A stretch of DNA of 37,070 nucleotides from Pseudomonas sp. MN1F (GCF_009391885.1 NZ_VZII01000018.1:1-37070), one strand, 5' to 3'; shown: positions 17,509-25,041, counted from the stretch's first letter. The notes: generated by a model from the letters alone, not told the origin. Program-made: numbers and translations.

Positions 17509-17602
17509 GTTATGTTGGGTTTTTTGCGATTTTCATATCGGCTGAATTGATTATGATGGCGCCCATCCCAACACAACATCCCGTTTTCAAGGACGCCTCG
17601 AA

Positions 17603-18037
17603 ATGAACAACGCAATCAGCAAACTGCTCTCTACCCGTGCTGGCCTGGGCCTGAGCGTGATCCGCATCCTGGTCGGTGTGATCTTCATGGCGCACGGTGC
17701 GCAGAAACTGTTCGGCCTGTTTGGTGGCTATGGCCTGGAAGGCACCGGGCAATGGATGGAAAGCATTGGCCTGGCGCCGGGTTACCTGATGGCCCTGTTG
17801 TCCGGTAGCGCCGAGTTCTTCGGTGGCCTGGCCCTGGTGATCGGCCTGCTGGCCCGCCCGGCGGCGCTGGCACTGACGGTGACCCTGGTGGTGGCGATCT
17901 TCTCGGTGCACATCAACAATGGCCTGTTCATGTCCAACAACGGCTATGAGTTCGCCCTGGCGCTGCTGGCCGGCACCGTGGCGGTACTGATCGAAGGTGC
18001 GGGCCGCTTCTCTGTCGACCGCCTGATCGCCCGCTGA
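17603..18037 (+). CDS. DoxX family membrane protein
   Basis: The 144-residue protein has four predicted TM helices (about 15-35, 60-80, 82-103 and 110-132) and the DoxX signature with RILVGVIFMAHGAQKLFG near residue 21 and LSGSAEFFGGLALVIGLLARPAALALT near 66. DoxX proteins form inner-membrane complexes linked in some bacteria to thiol/redox stress and sulfur metabolism; here there is no partner gene to specify the role. A CAAGGA ribosome site precedes the ATG. It is flanked by the upstream palindrome and by a long REP-like hairpin right after its stop. Confidence 0.9.
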   Translation: MNNAISKLLSTRAGLGLSVIRILVGVIFMAHGAQKLFGLFGGYGLEGTGQWMESIGLAPGYLMALLSGSAEFFGGLALVIGLLARPAALALTVTLVVAIFSVHINNGLFMSNNGYEFALALLAGTVAVLIEGAGRFSVDRLIAR

Positions 18038-18044
18038 CAGGTCG

Positions 18045-18109
18045 CAAGCCGCACGCTGCAAGCCCCAAGCCGAACGCATTTCAGCTTGGGGCTTGCAGCT
18101 TGCGGCTTG
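18045..18109. repeat. Long REP-like palindrome, 24-bp interrupted stem
   Basis: CAAGCCGC (18045-18052) pairs with GCGGCTTG (18102-18109). After an AC/TT mismatch, GCTGCAAGCCCCAAGC (18055-18070) pairs with GCTTGGGGCTTGCAGC (18084-18099), leaving a 13-base loop. The GCTTGCAGCTTGCGGCTTG-type content is characteristic of intergenic repeats seen many times in P. putida-group genomes. It starts 8 bases after the DoxX stop and could terminate or stabilise that transcript. Confidence 0.8.
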
Positions 18110-18120
18110 TCGCTCTAGCA

Positions 18121-18262
18121 TACCGCTTGCGCCGATTTAAACAGCTACTTGCGGGGCGCGGGACTGGCCCTTCTCCGGGTCATCCGAAATACCGCTAAAG
18201 CGCTGGTTCGGTGACGCCTCCCACCGCTGCCCAGCGGGATTCGCGAGGCGGAGAGAAACTCC
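18121..18262 (+). other. Structured leader of the small gene at 18263
   Basis: This 142-base stretch has no coding signal. It contains a direct repeat CTTGCG (18126-18131 and 18148-18153, 22 bases apart) around an AT-rich core GATTTAAAC. A nested stem-loop follows: CGCCTC (18215-18220) with GAGGCG (18245-18250), enclosing CCGCT (18224-18228) with AGCGG (18233-18237). The 3' arm of the outer stem abuts the GGAGAG ribosome site (18250-18255) of the downstream gene, so folding could limit its translation. I cannot name a known RNA family. Confidence 0.4.
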
Positions 18263-18571
18263 ATGAGTTGTCCACGTACCAGTGTCTGTTTGAGCCCATT
18301 GCCTGCCAGCCAGGCTTCCCGCACACCGCGCATCCTGCTCGGTGGCCAGCATCAGCCCACGCTCTTGCGCCATCTTGAAGGCTTGTCGCGCCGCAAGGGC
18401 CAGGCCCGCGCCTTTCTCATCCAGTTCGCCGAAGGCGCCTGCCGCCTGGAGCAGTTCGGCAACGACCGCTTCGACCTGGCGGTGATCCAGGCGCCAGCCC
18501 GCGAGGACGCGGCCGAAGTCATTGGTCAGCTTACCCGCATTGCGCGCCAGGGCCTGATTACCCGACGCTGA
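18263..18571 (+). CDS. Hypothetical protein, 102 aa, upstream of greB
   Basis: This 102-residue basic protein is not one I recognise. The N-terminal 25 residues are Ser/Pro/Cys-rich (MSCPRTSVCLSPLPASQAS). The rest looks like a small alpha/beta domain, with RRKGQARAFLIQFAEGACRLEQ and FDLAVIQAPAREDAAEVIGQLTRI; the latter has the look of a response-regulator-like or receiver-like fragment, which is only an impression. A GGCGGAGAG ribosome site lies 7 bases before the ATG. Its TGA overlaps the greB Shine-Dalgarno, with 11 bases to the greB start, so the two are probably translated together. Confidence 0.65.
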   Translation: MSCPRTSVCLSPLPASQASRTPRILLGGQHQPTLLRHLEGLSRRKGQARAFLIQFAEGACRLEQFGNDRFDLAVIQAPAREDAAEVIGQLTRIARQGLITRR

Positions 18572-18582
18572 GGAGCGCGCCG

Positions 18583-19056
18583 TTGAGCACCAACATCATC
18601 ACCACGGAAGGTCACGAGGCCCTGAAGAAGGAGCTGGATCATCTGTGGCGGGTGTATCGCCCGGAAATCACTCAGAAAGTGACCTGGGCCGCTTCGCTGG
18701 GCGATCGCAGCGAGAACGCCGACTACCAGTACAACAAGAAGCTGCTGCGCGAAATCGACCGCCGGGTCCGCTATCTGCGCAAGCGTCTTGAGGACGTGAA
18801 GGTGGTCGCCTACTCCCCGGAGCAGGAAGGCAAGGTGTTCTTCGGTGCCTGGGTCGAGATCGAAAACGATGACGGCGAGACCATGAAGTTTCGCATTGTC
18901 GGCTATGACGAGATCTATGGCCGCAATGACTATATCTCGATCGACTCGCCGATGGCCCGGGCCCTGCTCAAGAAGGAGGAGGGCGATGAAGTGCTGGTGA
19001 ATACACCCACCGGTCAAGCGACCTGGTATGTGAACAGCATCCATTACGGGCATTGA
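18583..19056 (+). CDS. greB: Transcription elongation factor GreB
   Basis: GreB enters the RNA polymerase secondary channel and stimulates cleavage of backtracked transcripts. The 157-residue protein has the N-terminal coiled coil with the acidic tip LGDRSENADYQYNKKLLREID (Asp and Glu near residues 42-46) and the C-terminal FKBP-like domain VFFGAWVEIENDDGE ... YISIDSPMARALL. It starts at TTG (18583), placed by a GAGGAG ribosome site 8 bases upstream and by family alignment; there is no ATG in a suitable position. It follows the 102-residue hypothetical gene closely and converges with the ABC permease gene. Confidence 0.95.
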   Translation: MSTNIITTEGHEALKKELDHLWRVYRPEITQKVTWAASLGDRSENADYQYNKKLLREIDRRVRYLRKRLEDVKVVAYSPEQEGKVFFGAWVEIENDDGETMKFRIVGYDEIYGRNDYISIDSPMARALLKKEEGDEVLVNTPTGQATWYVNSIHYGH

Positions 19057-19123
19057 ATGATGCTGGCCTCTCGCAGGTTTATCGAGGCGTCGAAGCGCCG
19101 CGAAGAGGCCAGCACTGGCGATA

Positions 19124-21631
19124 TCAACTTTCCCGCAGAACCGCCAAAGGGCTGGCATTCAGTGCTCGTCGTGTGCCCAATACTCCGGCCCCGCCCACCA
19201 GCAGCGCCCCGACCACAGGCAATACCAGCAGCCATGGATGCGGGCTCCACTGCAGGTCGAATGCATAGCGATACAGCACCAGGGTAATCAACTCGCACCC
19301 CAGCGCCGCCAAGGCCCCACTGACCGCCCCCAGCAAACCGAACTCGATGCGCCGAGCCTTGACCAGCAATGGTCTTGCGGCTCCCAGTGCGCGCAGCAAG
19401 GCGCCTTGGCGAATGCGCTCGTCCAGCGTCGCCTGCAACCCGGCGAACAACACGGCAAGCCCCGCCGCCAGCACGAACAGCAACACATACTCGACCGCCA
19501 GGGTGACCTGGGCGAGGATGCTGCGCAGCTGTTCGAGCAAGGCATCGACCTGCAGGATGGTCACCGCCGGGAACGCCCGCGACAGTGCAATCACGTCCAG
19601 ATCGTGGCCTGGGGCCAGGTAGAAGCTGGTCAGGTAGGTGGTTGGCAGCCCCTGCAGGGTGCCTGGCTGGAAGATCATGTAGAAATTCGGCTGAAAGCTG
19701 TCCCAATGCACGCTGCGCAGGCTGCTGACGCGCGCCTGGCGTTGCTCGCCACCGATGTCGAAGCTCAGCAGGTCGCCCACGTGCAGCTTGAGGCTGGCAG
19801 CCAGTTCGGCCTCGACCGACACACCGGGGATTTCATCGCCGGCAGGCAACGCCTGCCACCAGCTACCAGCGCTCAGCACATTGCCCTCCGGCAGGTCGGC
19901 AGCCCAGGTCAGGCTGAGGTCGCGTTGTACTGCCCGCTCGCCGGCGGAATCCTTGCTGACGATCTGCTGCACCGGTTGGTCGTTGATCTCAATCAGCCGG
20001 CCCGGTGTCACCGGGTACAGCGGTGCCGAGCTGGCATTCACCTCGCGCAGGCGCTGGGCGAACGGTTCGCGGTCGGCGGGCAGGATATTCAGGGCAAAGT
20101 GGTTGGGGGCGTCCTTGGGCAGTTGTGCCTGCCAGTTGTCGAGCAACTCAGCCCGCAACAGCGCAACCAGGGCCATGGCCAGCAGGATCAGGCCAAAGGC
20201 CAAGGCTTGCCCGGCAGCGGCCATGGGGTGGCGCAGCAACTGGCCAAGGCCCAGGCGCCAGGCCAGTGGCGCGCCGGCGAGTGCCTTGCGCAAGCTCTGC
20301 AAACCGAGCAACAGCAGCCCGCCCAGCAGCAGCGCGGCGATCAGGCCGCCGCCCAGCAGGGCGAAGGTCAGTAGCAGGTCAAGGCTCAGGCGCCACATGA
20401 TCAGGCCCAAGGCGAGCAGGGCGGCGCCATACACCAGCCAACTGCTCGGTGGTACGGGCAGCAGATCGCGACGCAGTACGCGCAACGGTGGCACCTGGCC
20501 CAGTGCGGCCAGCGGCGGCAAGGCAAAGCCGGCCAGGGCCACCAGGCCCGTGGCGATGCCGGCCAGTGCCGGCAGCATGCCTCCGGCCGGCACTTCGGTG
20601 GGCAGCAGGCCATGCAGCAGGCGGAACAGGCCCAGTTGCGCCAGCCAGCCGAGCAGGGCGCCGGCCAGGGCAGCGGCCAGGCCAAGCATTGCCAGTTGCA
20701 GGCAATACAGCCCCAGTGCCTGGTGCCGCGACAGCCCCAGGCAGCGCAGCAAGGCGCTGGCATCCAGGCGGCGCGTAGCGTAGCGGCTGGCCGACAGGGC
20801 CACGGCCACGCCCGCCAGCAGCACGGCCACCAGGCTGGCCATGTTCAGGTAGCGCTCGGCTTTGCCCAGGGCGCCGCCGATCTGCCGGTTGCCATCGCGG
20901 GTGTCGAGCAGGCGCTGGCTGGCGGCAAGGTTGTTTTCCACGGCCTGGCGATAGTGCGCGAGGGCTTCGGCATCGCCGCGCCACAGGTCGCGGTAGGAAA
21001 CCCGGCTGCCGGGCTGGATGACCCCGGTGGCCTGCAGGTCGGCCAGGTTCATCATCACCCGGGGCGTCAGGCTGTAGAAGTTGTTGGCACGGTCTGGTTC
21101 GTAGGTCAGCACGCGGCTCATGCGCAAGGTCTTCATGCCCACGTCGATGCTGTCGCCGACCTTCAGCCCCAGGGCCGCGAGCAGGCGAGGTTCGACCCAG
21201 GCCTCTCCAGAGGCTGGTCCGCCCCCAGGCGTTTCCTCGGTATAAGGGGCGGCGGCACTACGCACCTGGCCGCGCAATGGGTAGGCACCATCGACCGCCT
21301 TGATGCTCGAAAGCTGGATGCCGGCATCGCCACCCACCACGCTGGTGAATTCAACGACTTGGGCATGCCTCAGGCCCAGTGCCTGGCCGGCGCTGAGCTG
21401 TGCTTCCCGGGCCGGCGCGCTGCCTTGCAGTACCAGGTCGGCGCCGAGGAACTCGCTGGCGCGCAGCTGCATTGCGCCATTCAGGCGGGCGCCGAAATAG
21501 CCGATGGCGGTACTGGCCGCGACCGCCACCAGCAGGGCAAAGAACAGCACGCGCACTTCGCTGGCGCGGATGTCGCGCAGCAGCTGGCGCAGGGCCAGGC
21601 CGCACAGGCGGGACAGCGGCATGTGCTTCAT
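19124..21631 (-). CDS. ABC transporter permease, YbbP/FtsX-like
   Basis: This 835-residue inner-membrane permease of the MacB/FtsX-like (ABC3) superfamily has the YbbP layout of E. coli. TM1 lies near residues 27-48, followed by a large periplasmic domain to about 260 and a TM bundle at about 265-500 (AERYLNMASLVAVLLAGVAVAL and many Leu/Ala/Gly-rich helices). A second periplasmic domain (about 510-715) and three C-terminal TM helices follow, the last ahead of RRALNASPLAVLRES. Such proteins often extract lipids or lipoproteins rather than import solutes; the substrate is unknown. Its ATG overlaps the ATPase stop (TGATGA), so ATPase and permease are translationally coupled. Confidence 0.92.
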   Translation of the reverse strand: MKHMPLSRLCGLALRQLLRDIRASEVRVLFFALLVAVAASTAIGYFGARLNGAMQLRASEFLGADLVLQGSAPAREAQLSAGQALGLRHAQVVEFTSVVGGDAGIQLSSIKAVDGAYPLRGQVRSAAAPYTEETPGGGPASGEAWVEPRLLAALGLKVGDSIDVGMKTLRMSRVLTYEPDRANNFYSLTPRVMMNLADLQATGVIQPGSRVSYRDLWRGDAEALAHYRQAVENNLAASQRLLDTRDGNRQIGGALGKAERYLNMASLVAVLLAGVAVALSASRYATRRLDASALLRCLGLSRHQALGLYCLQLAMLGLAAALAGALLGWLAQLGLFRLLHGLLPTEVPAGGMLPALAGIATGLVALAGFALPPLAALGQVPPLRVLRRDLLPVPPSSWLVYGAALLALGLIMWRLSLDLLLTFALLGGGLIAALLLGGLLLLGLQSLRKALAGAPLAWRLGLGQLLRHPMAAAGQALAFGLILLAMALVALLRAELLDNWQAQLPKDAPNHFALNILPADREPFAQRLREVNASSAPLYPVTPGRLIEINDQPVQQIVSKDSAGERAVQRDLSLTWAADLPEGNVLSAGSWWQALPAGDEIPGVSVEAELAASLKLHVGDLLSFDIGGEQRQARVSSLRSVHWDSFQPNFYMIFQPGTLQGLPTTYLTSFYLAPGHDLDVIALSRAFPAVTILQVDALLEQLRSILAQVTLAVEYVLLFVLAAGLAVLFAGLQATLDERIRQGALLRALGAARPLLVKARRIEFGLLGAVSGALAALGCELITLVLYRYAFDLQWSPHPWLLVLPVVGALLVGGAGVLGTRRALNASPLAVLRES

Positions 21632-22314
21632 CAGGCCTCCACCGGCGCCACCAGGCGGCCTGCTTCCAGGCGAATCTGGCGCCGGCAGCGCCGGGCCAGG
21701 CGTTCGTCATGAGTGACCAGCACCAAGGTGGTGCCGCGCTCCTTGTTCAGCTCGAACAGCAGGTCGCTGATGCGCTCGCCGGTATGGCTGTCGAGGTTGC
21801 CGGTGGGTTCGTCGGCAAACAGCACTGCCGGTTGTGCGGCGAAGGCGCGAGCGATGGCGACCCGTTGCTGCTCGCCACCGGAAAGCTGGCGTGGGGTGTG
21901 GGTCAGGCGCTTGCCCAGACCGACCCGTTCCAGCAGGGTATGGGCGTGTTCGCGGGCGTCGCGTCGCCCGTCCAGCTCCAGGGGTAGCATCACGTTCTCC
22001 AGGGCATTGAGGCTGTCGAGCAACTGGAACGACTGGAAGACGAAACCGACATGCTCGGCGCGTACCCTGGCGCGCTGGTCCTCGTCCAGCGGGCCGAGGT
22101 CGTGCCCGGCGAGGATGACCTGGCCGGCACTGGGGCGGTCGAGGCCGGCAAGCAGCCCAAGCAAGGTCGACTTGCCCGAGCCCGAGGCGCCGACGATGGC
22201 CAGGCTGTCGCCCTGGGCGAGTTCGAGGGAGAGGGCGTGGAGGATGGTCAGGTCACCTTCCGCGCTGGAGACCACTTTGCTAAGGTTCTGCGCAACGAGA
22301 ATGCTGGGGCCCAT
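21631..22314 (-). CDS. ABC transporter ATP-binding protein, YbbA-like
   Basis: This 227-residue ATPase of the LolD/MacB/YbbA group has Walker [10 protein letters not shown] at 42-50, Q-loop FVFQSFQLL near 91-99, ABC signature LSGGEQ at 144-149 and Walker [13 protein letters not shown] with Asp168-Glu169, plus the H-loop THDE at 201-204. It pairs with the permease that follows with overlapping stop and start. The start at 22314 matches related proteins; further in-frame ATGs upstream lie over the divergent tesA coding region. The gene order ATPase-permease divergent from tesA is conserved among gammaproteobacteria. Confidence 0.93.
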   Translation of the reverse strand: MGPSILVAQNLSKVVSSAEGDLTILHALSLELAQGDSLAIVGASGSGKSTLLGLLAGLDRPSAGQVILAGHDLGPLDEDQRARVRAEHVGFVFQSFQLLDSLNALENVMLPLELDGRRDAREHAHTLLERVGLGKRLTHTPRQLSGGEQQRVAIARAFAAQPAVLFADEPTGNLDSHTGERISDLLFELNKERGTTLVLVTHDERLARRCRRQIRLEAGRLVAPVEA

Positions 22315-22327
22315 GGAGAATCCGATG
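22312..22327. promoter_or_regulatory. Back-to-back start codons of the ABC ATPase and tesA
   Basis: The ATPase ATG (22314-22312) and the chosen tesA ATG (22325-22327) are 10 bases apart and divergent. The palindrome CCATGG (22311-22316) also holds a second in-frame tesA ATG (22313), overlapping the ATPase start. Each gene's promoter and leader must therefore lie within the coding sequence of the other. Confidence 0.8.
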
Positions 22328-22930
22328 CGAGTGTGGTGGTTGAGTGCCGGTCTGGCCCTGTATTGCCTGGCCCAGAGCGCGGCGGCGGGAACATTGCTGG
22401 TTGTTGGCGATAGTATCAGCGCCGGTTTTGGCCTGGATACCCGCCAGGGGTGGGTCTCTTTGTTGCAGACCCGGCTCAAGGACGAAGGTTTCGACGATCA
22501 GGTGGTCAACGCGTCGATCAGTGGCGATACCAGTGCAGGTGGCCAGGCGCGGCTGCCGGCGCTGCTTGCAGCGCACAAGCCGCGCCTGGTGGTGCTGGAG
22601 TTGGGGGGCAACGATGGCCTGCGCGGGCAGCCGCCGCAGCAATTGCAACAAAATCTTGCTTCGATGATCGAAAGTGCCCGCCAGGCGGGGGCCAAGGTGC
22701 TGCTGCTGGGCATGCGCCTGCCACCCAATTATGGCGTGCGCTATACCACGGCCTTCGCCAACGTCTATGAACAGTTGGCATCGGAAAAACAGGTGGCGCT
22801 GGTGCCGTTCTTCCTTGAAGGTGTTGGCGGTGTGCCGGGGATGATGCAGGCCGATGGCATCCATCCGGCACAGGGCGCCCAGCAGCGGTTGTTGGAAAAT
22901 GCCTGGCCGGCAATAAAACCCTTGCTATGA
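22325..22930 (+). CDS. tesA: Multifunctional acyl-CoA thioesterase/lysophospholipase TesA (SGNH)
   Basis: TesA is a periplasmic SGNH hydrolase with thioesterase, esterase and lysophospholipase activity. The 201-residue precursor starts [21 protein letters not shown], a signal peptide. Block I is [11 protein letters not shown] with nucleophile Ser30. The oxyanion Gly and Asn lie in block II (ISGDTSAGG) and block III (GGND, Asn96). Block V DGIHP supplies Asp177 and His180. The ATG at 22325 has a GGAGA ribosome site 5 bases before it; the in-frame ATG at 22313 is an alternative adding four residues. It diverges from the YbbAP-like ABC genes, an association also seen in E. coli. Confidence 0.95.
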   Translation: MRVWWLSAGLALYCLAQSAAAGTLLVVGDSISAGFGLDTRQGWVSLLQTRLKDEGFDDQVVNASISGDTSAGGQARLPALLAAHKPRLVVLELGGNDGLRGQPPQQLQQNLASMIESARQAGAKVLLLGMRLPPNYGVRYTTAFANVYEQLASEKQVALVPFFLEGVGGVPGMMQADGIHPAQGAQQRLLENAWPAIKPLL

Positions 22931-22988
22931 CGCTTTAAACGGGGCCGGCTTTCGGCTAATGTTGCGCCCCCCGTTTCGAGAGCCCCCG

Positions 22989-23270
22989 ATGCCGCGCCCT
23001 GCCTGGTCCTTGTTTGCCTATCAACTGATCGAGCCCGATGAGCAGCTCGACCTGTTCGCTTGCCAGGAAATCCGCGTCCACCTCGTGGCCCGTCAGCTCG
23101 AACTCGGCGTGCCGGTCGACCGTACCTTGTGCGGTGGCCTGCTGCCTGCGCAACCGCGCTGGTCCGGAGTGCCTCGCAGCATCTACCGTGACGGGCGCCT
23201 GTGCGACCTGTGCCGGGCGATTCTCGATGCCCAGCGCCGCGGCATGCGGCCGGTCTGGCCCGAGCTCTGA
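22989..23270 (+). CDS. Hypothetical protein, 93 aa, with CxxC motif
   Basis: This 93-residue soluble protein starts MPRPAWSLFAYQLIEPDEQLD. It has a CDLC motif near residue 74 plus two further cysteines (FACQEI and TLCGG), which together could bind a metal or form a redox pair. There is no signal peptide. The start at 22989 is preceded by CGAGAG; an in-frame ATG ten codons upstream is possible. It follows tesA by 58 bases and ends before a clear terminator. I do not recognise its family. Confidence 0.7.
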   Translation: MPRPAWSLFAYQLIEPDEQLDLFACQEIRVHLVARQLELGVPVDRTLCGGLLPAQPRWSGVPRSIYRDGRLCDLCRAILDAQRRGMRPVWPEL

Positions 23271-23280
23271 GGTGCATTTG

Positions 23281-23308
23281 AGGTGCGCAATTGCGCGCAC
23301 CTTTCATC
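23281..23308 (+). terminator. Terminator after the CxxC protein gene
   Basis: AGGTGCGC (23281-23288) pairs with GCGCACCT (23295-23302) around AATTGC and is followed by TTTCATC. Confidence 0.7.
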
Positions 23309-23360
23309 AACTGAAACGCTTGTAAGGCGCCAATGCCTCCCGCTTGCAGCGAGGCGGGTG

Positions 23361-23366
23361 TACAAT
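23361..23366 (+). promoter_or_regulatory. -10 candidate for the L,D-transpeptidase gene
   Basis: TACAAT lies 35 bases before the ATG in a suitable place for a -10 box. No good -35 is visible at 16-18 bases, so activation or an alternative sigma factor may be involved. Confidence 0.35.
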
Positions 23367-23401
23367 CGTGCTTCTTGACTACCTTTCGAAGGATTTACCG
23401 G

Positions 23402-24379
23402 ATGTTGCCGCGCTTTCCCGCCGTCACCCGTTGCCTGTCCCTGGCCACCCTGCTGGTAGCGGGCCCCGCTGCTGCGCTGGAACTGCCACTGCCACCACCC
23501 GGTGAAGACGTCGTTGGCCAGGTCCAGACGATCAAGGCCAAGTACGAAGACACCTTTGCCGACATCGGCACTGCCAACGACCTCGGCTACCTGGAAATGA
23601 TCGCCGCCAACCCGGGTGTCGACCCGTGGCTGCCGGGCGCCGGCACCGAAATCGTTCTCCCGACCCGCTACATTCTGCCACCGGGGCCACGTGAAGGCAT
23701 CGTCATTAACCTGGCCGAGTACCGCCTGTACTACTACCCGAAAGGGCAGAACGTGGTGCATACCTTCCCACTGGGCATTGGCCGTGAGGGCTGGGGTTCG
23801 CCTGTCGCGATGACCAAGATCACCGCGAAGACGCCGAACCCGACCTGGACGCCTCCCGCCTCGATCCGTGCCGAGCACGCCGCAGACGGTGACATCCTGC
23901 CGACCGTTGTGCCTGCCGGCCCCGACAACCCGCTCGGGCCATTCAAGTTCACCCTGGGCGTGCCGGGCTACCTGATCCACGGTTCGAACAAGAAGTTCGG
24001 TATCGGCATGCGCACCAGCCATGGTTGCTTCCGCATGCTCAACAACAACGTGCTGGAACTGTCGAAGATGGTCCCGGTGGGGACGCCGGTGCGCATCATC
24101 AACGAGCCTTACAAGTTCGGCATCAGTGGCGGCAAGGTTTATCTCGAGGCGCATACGCCGCTGGACGATCACGGCAACCCGTCCGTTGTCGACAAGCACA
24201 CGGCGGTCATCAATGCCTTGCTCAAGCGTGAAGACCTGGCCAACAACCTGCGCATGAACTGGGATATGGTGCGTGACGTGGTTGCGGCGGAAGACGGTAT
24301 GCCGGTGGAAATTGCCGTGCCAGTCAATAACCAGGGTGCCGCACCCATGGTTTCGAGCATCCCGCCCGAACTGCAGTAA
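23402..24379 (+). CDS. Periplasmic L,D-transpeptidase (YkuD/ErfK family)
   Basis: The 325-residue precursor has a signal peptide (cleavage near AGPAAA, about residue 25) and a LysM-like N-terminal segment (TFADIGTANDLGYLEMIAANPGVD, then GTEIVLPTRYIL). The YkuD catalytic domain at about 100-235 carries the HGSNKKFGIG and SHGCFRM motifs, with the nucleophilic Cys in the latter. Such enzymes link meso-diaminopimelate residues to one another or anchor Lpp-type lipoproteins to peptidoglycan (ErfK/YbiS/YcfS in E. coli). The next gene, convergent, encodes OprI, the Pseudomonas Lpp, which suggests OprI as a substrate; that is inference. An AAGGA ribosome site precedes the ATG. Confidence 0.93.
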   Translation: MLPRFPAVTRCLSLATLLVAGPAAALELPLPPPGEDVVGQVQTIKAKYEDTFADIGTANDLGYLEMIAANPGVDPWLPGAGTEIVLPTRYILPPGPREGIVINLAEYRLYYYPKGQNVVHTFPLGIGREGWGSPVAMTKITAKTPNPTWTPPASIRAEHAADGDILPTVVPAGPDNPLGPFKFTLGVPGYLIHGSNKKFGIGMRTSHGCFRMLNNNVLELSKMVPVGTPVRIINEPYKFGISGGKVYLEAHTPLDDHGNPSVVDKHTAVINALLKREDLANNLRMNWDMVRDVVAAEDGMPVEIAVPVNNQGAAPMVSSIPPELQ

Positions 24380-24398
24380 GCCCTTTTGCTACACCCGG

Positions 24399-24435
24399 GG
24401 CCCGCTCAGGTTAACAGCCTGATGCGGGCCTCTTG
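24399..24435 (+). terminator. Terminator after the L,D-transpeptidase gene
   Basis: GGCCCGC-TCAGG (24399-24410) and CCTGA-TGCGGGCC (24418-24430) form a 12-bp stem with one bulged base, followed by TCTTGGTTT. Confidence 0.65.
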
Positions 24436-24465
24436 GTTTCCGGGGGAGGGCTTTCGTCCAGGCAA

Positions 24466-24495
24466 TAAAAAAGCCGACCCACAAGTGGGTCGGCT
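24466..24495 (-). terminator. Strong terminator of oprI
   Basis: Read on the minus strand, AGCCGACCC and GGGTCGGCT form a 9-10-bp stem and are followed by TTTTTTATT. It is 23 bases beyond the oprI stop, as expected for a very abundant transcript. Confidence 0.92.
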
Positions 24496-24517
24496 CCATA
24501 ACAATCCGTGAGGACTA

Positions 24518-24769
24518 TTACTTGCGGCTGGCTTTGTCCAGCATACGCAGAGCGCGCTCGTTGGCTTCGTCAGCGGTCTGCTGAGCCTTCTGAGCGGCTG
24601 CCAGTGCGTCGTCAGCCTTACGGTAGGCTTCGTCAGCACGTGCTTGAGCGCGAGCTGCTGCGTCTTCAGTCGCAGTCAGACGAGCTTCGGTTTCTTTGGA
24701 TACGCTGCTGCAACCGGTAGCCAGAACTGCGGCCAGAGCCAGAGCAGAGAATTTCAGAACGTTGTTCAT
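24518..24769 (-). CDS. oprI: Major outer membrane lipoprotein I (Lpp homologue)
   Basis: OprI is the abundant murein lipoprotein of pseudomonads. The 83-residue precursor [20 protein letters not shown] has a lipobox ending at Cys20. The mature part is a single coiled coil with Ala-rich heptads ([22 protein letters not shown]), and the C-terminus DKASRK ends in Lys as in E. coli Lpp, where that Lys is attached to peptidoglycan. An AAGGGGAA ribosome site precedes the start; an upstream in-frame ATG lies over the promoter. It stands opposite an L,D-transpeptidase gene that may catalyse the attachment. Confidence 0.96.
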   Translation of the reverse strand: MNNVLKFSALALAAVLATGCSSVSKETEARLTATEDAAARAQARADEAYRKADDALAAAQKAQQTADEANERALRMLDKASRK

Positions 24770-24836
24770 CGTGTTCCCCTTCAAGGACTTTCTATTAAAT
24801 AGCCATCTCTCGGAAAAGAGAAACTGGCCGGCGTAC

Positions 24837-24864
24837 ATAGTACCCATTACTTGTAGTAAGTAAA
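24837..24864 (-). promoter_or_regulatory. Candidate oprI promoter
   Basis: On the minus strand TTTACT (24864-24859), a 16-base spacer and TACTAT (24842-24837) fit sigma70. It gives a leader of about 60 bases before the oprI ATG. Confidence 0.55.
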
Positions 24865-24987
24865 CTGACAGAGCGCAAGAACTGTAAAAAAAATGTTGCT
24901 TCAGGTCACGGCGACAAGATTTGCCGGGGTTTTGTGAAAAAACCGTGTAGCGGGGGCAAGCGACTGTGGTATGGGAACTTTTTTGCT

Positions 24988-25014
24988 GAACTAACGGTGA
25001 CTTTAACTGTCTGT
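24988..25014 (+). promoter_or_regulatory. AlgU/SigE-like promoter candidate
   Basis: GAACTA (24988-24993), a 16-base spacer and TCTGT (25010-25014) resemble the envelope-stress pattern GAACTT-N16/17-TCTGA. It points towards the GNAT gene with a leader of about 270 bases. The whole gap 24770-25292 has no convincing coding sequence; besides this it holds the oprI promoter, one ACAACAACA stretch of the Hfq/Crc-binding type near 25028 and the tandem repeat below. Confidence 0.4.
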
Positions 25015-25041
25015 CAGCGTCTTAAGCACAACAACATCCGG

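Noticed and set aside
18137..18373. 78-codon minus-strand frame over the structured leader
   Set aside because: No ribosome site; it overlaps the start of the better-supported plus-strand gene and the hairpin.
24980..25005. First GAACTT at 24975-24980 as the AlgU -35
   Set aside because: No TCTGA-like box lies 16-17 bases after it; the neighbouring GAACTA at 24988 has one.
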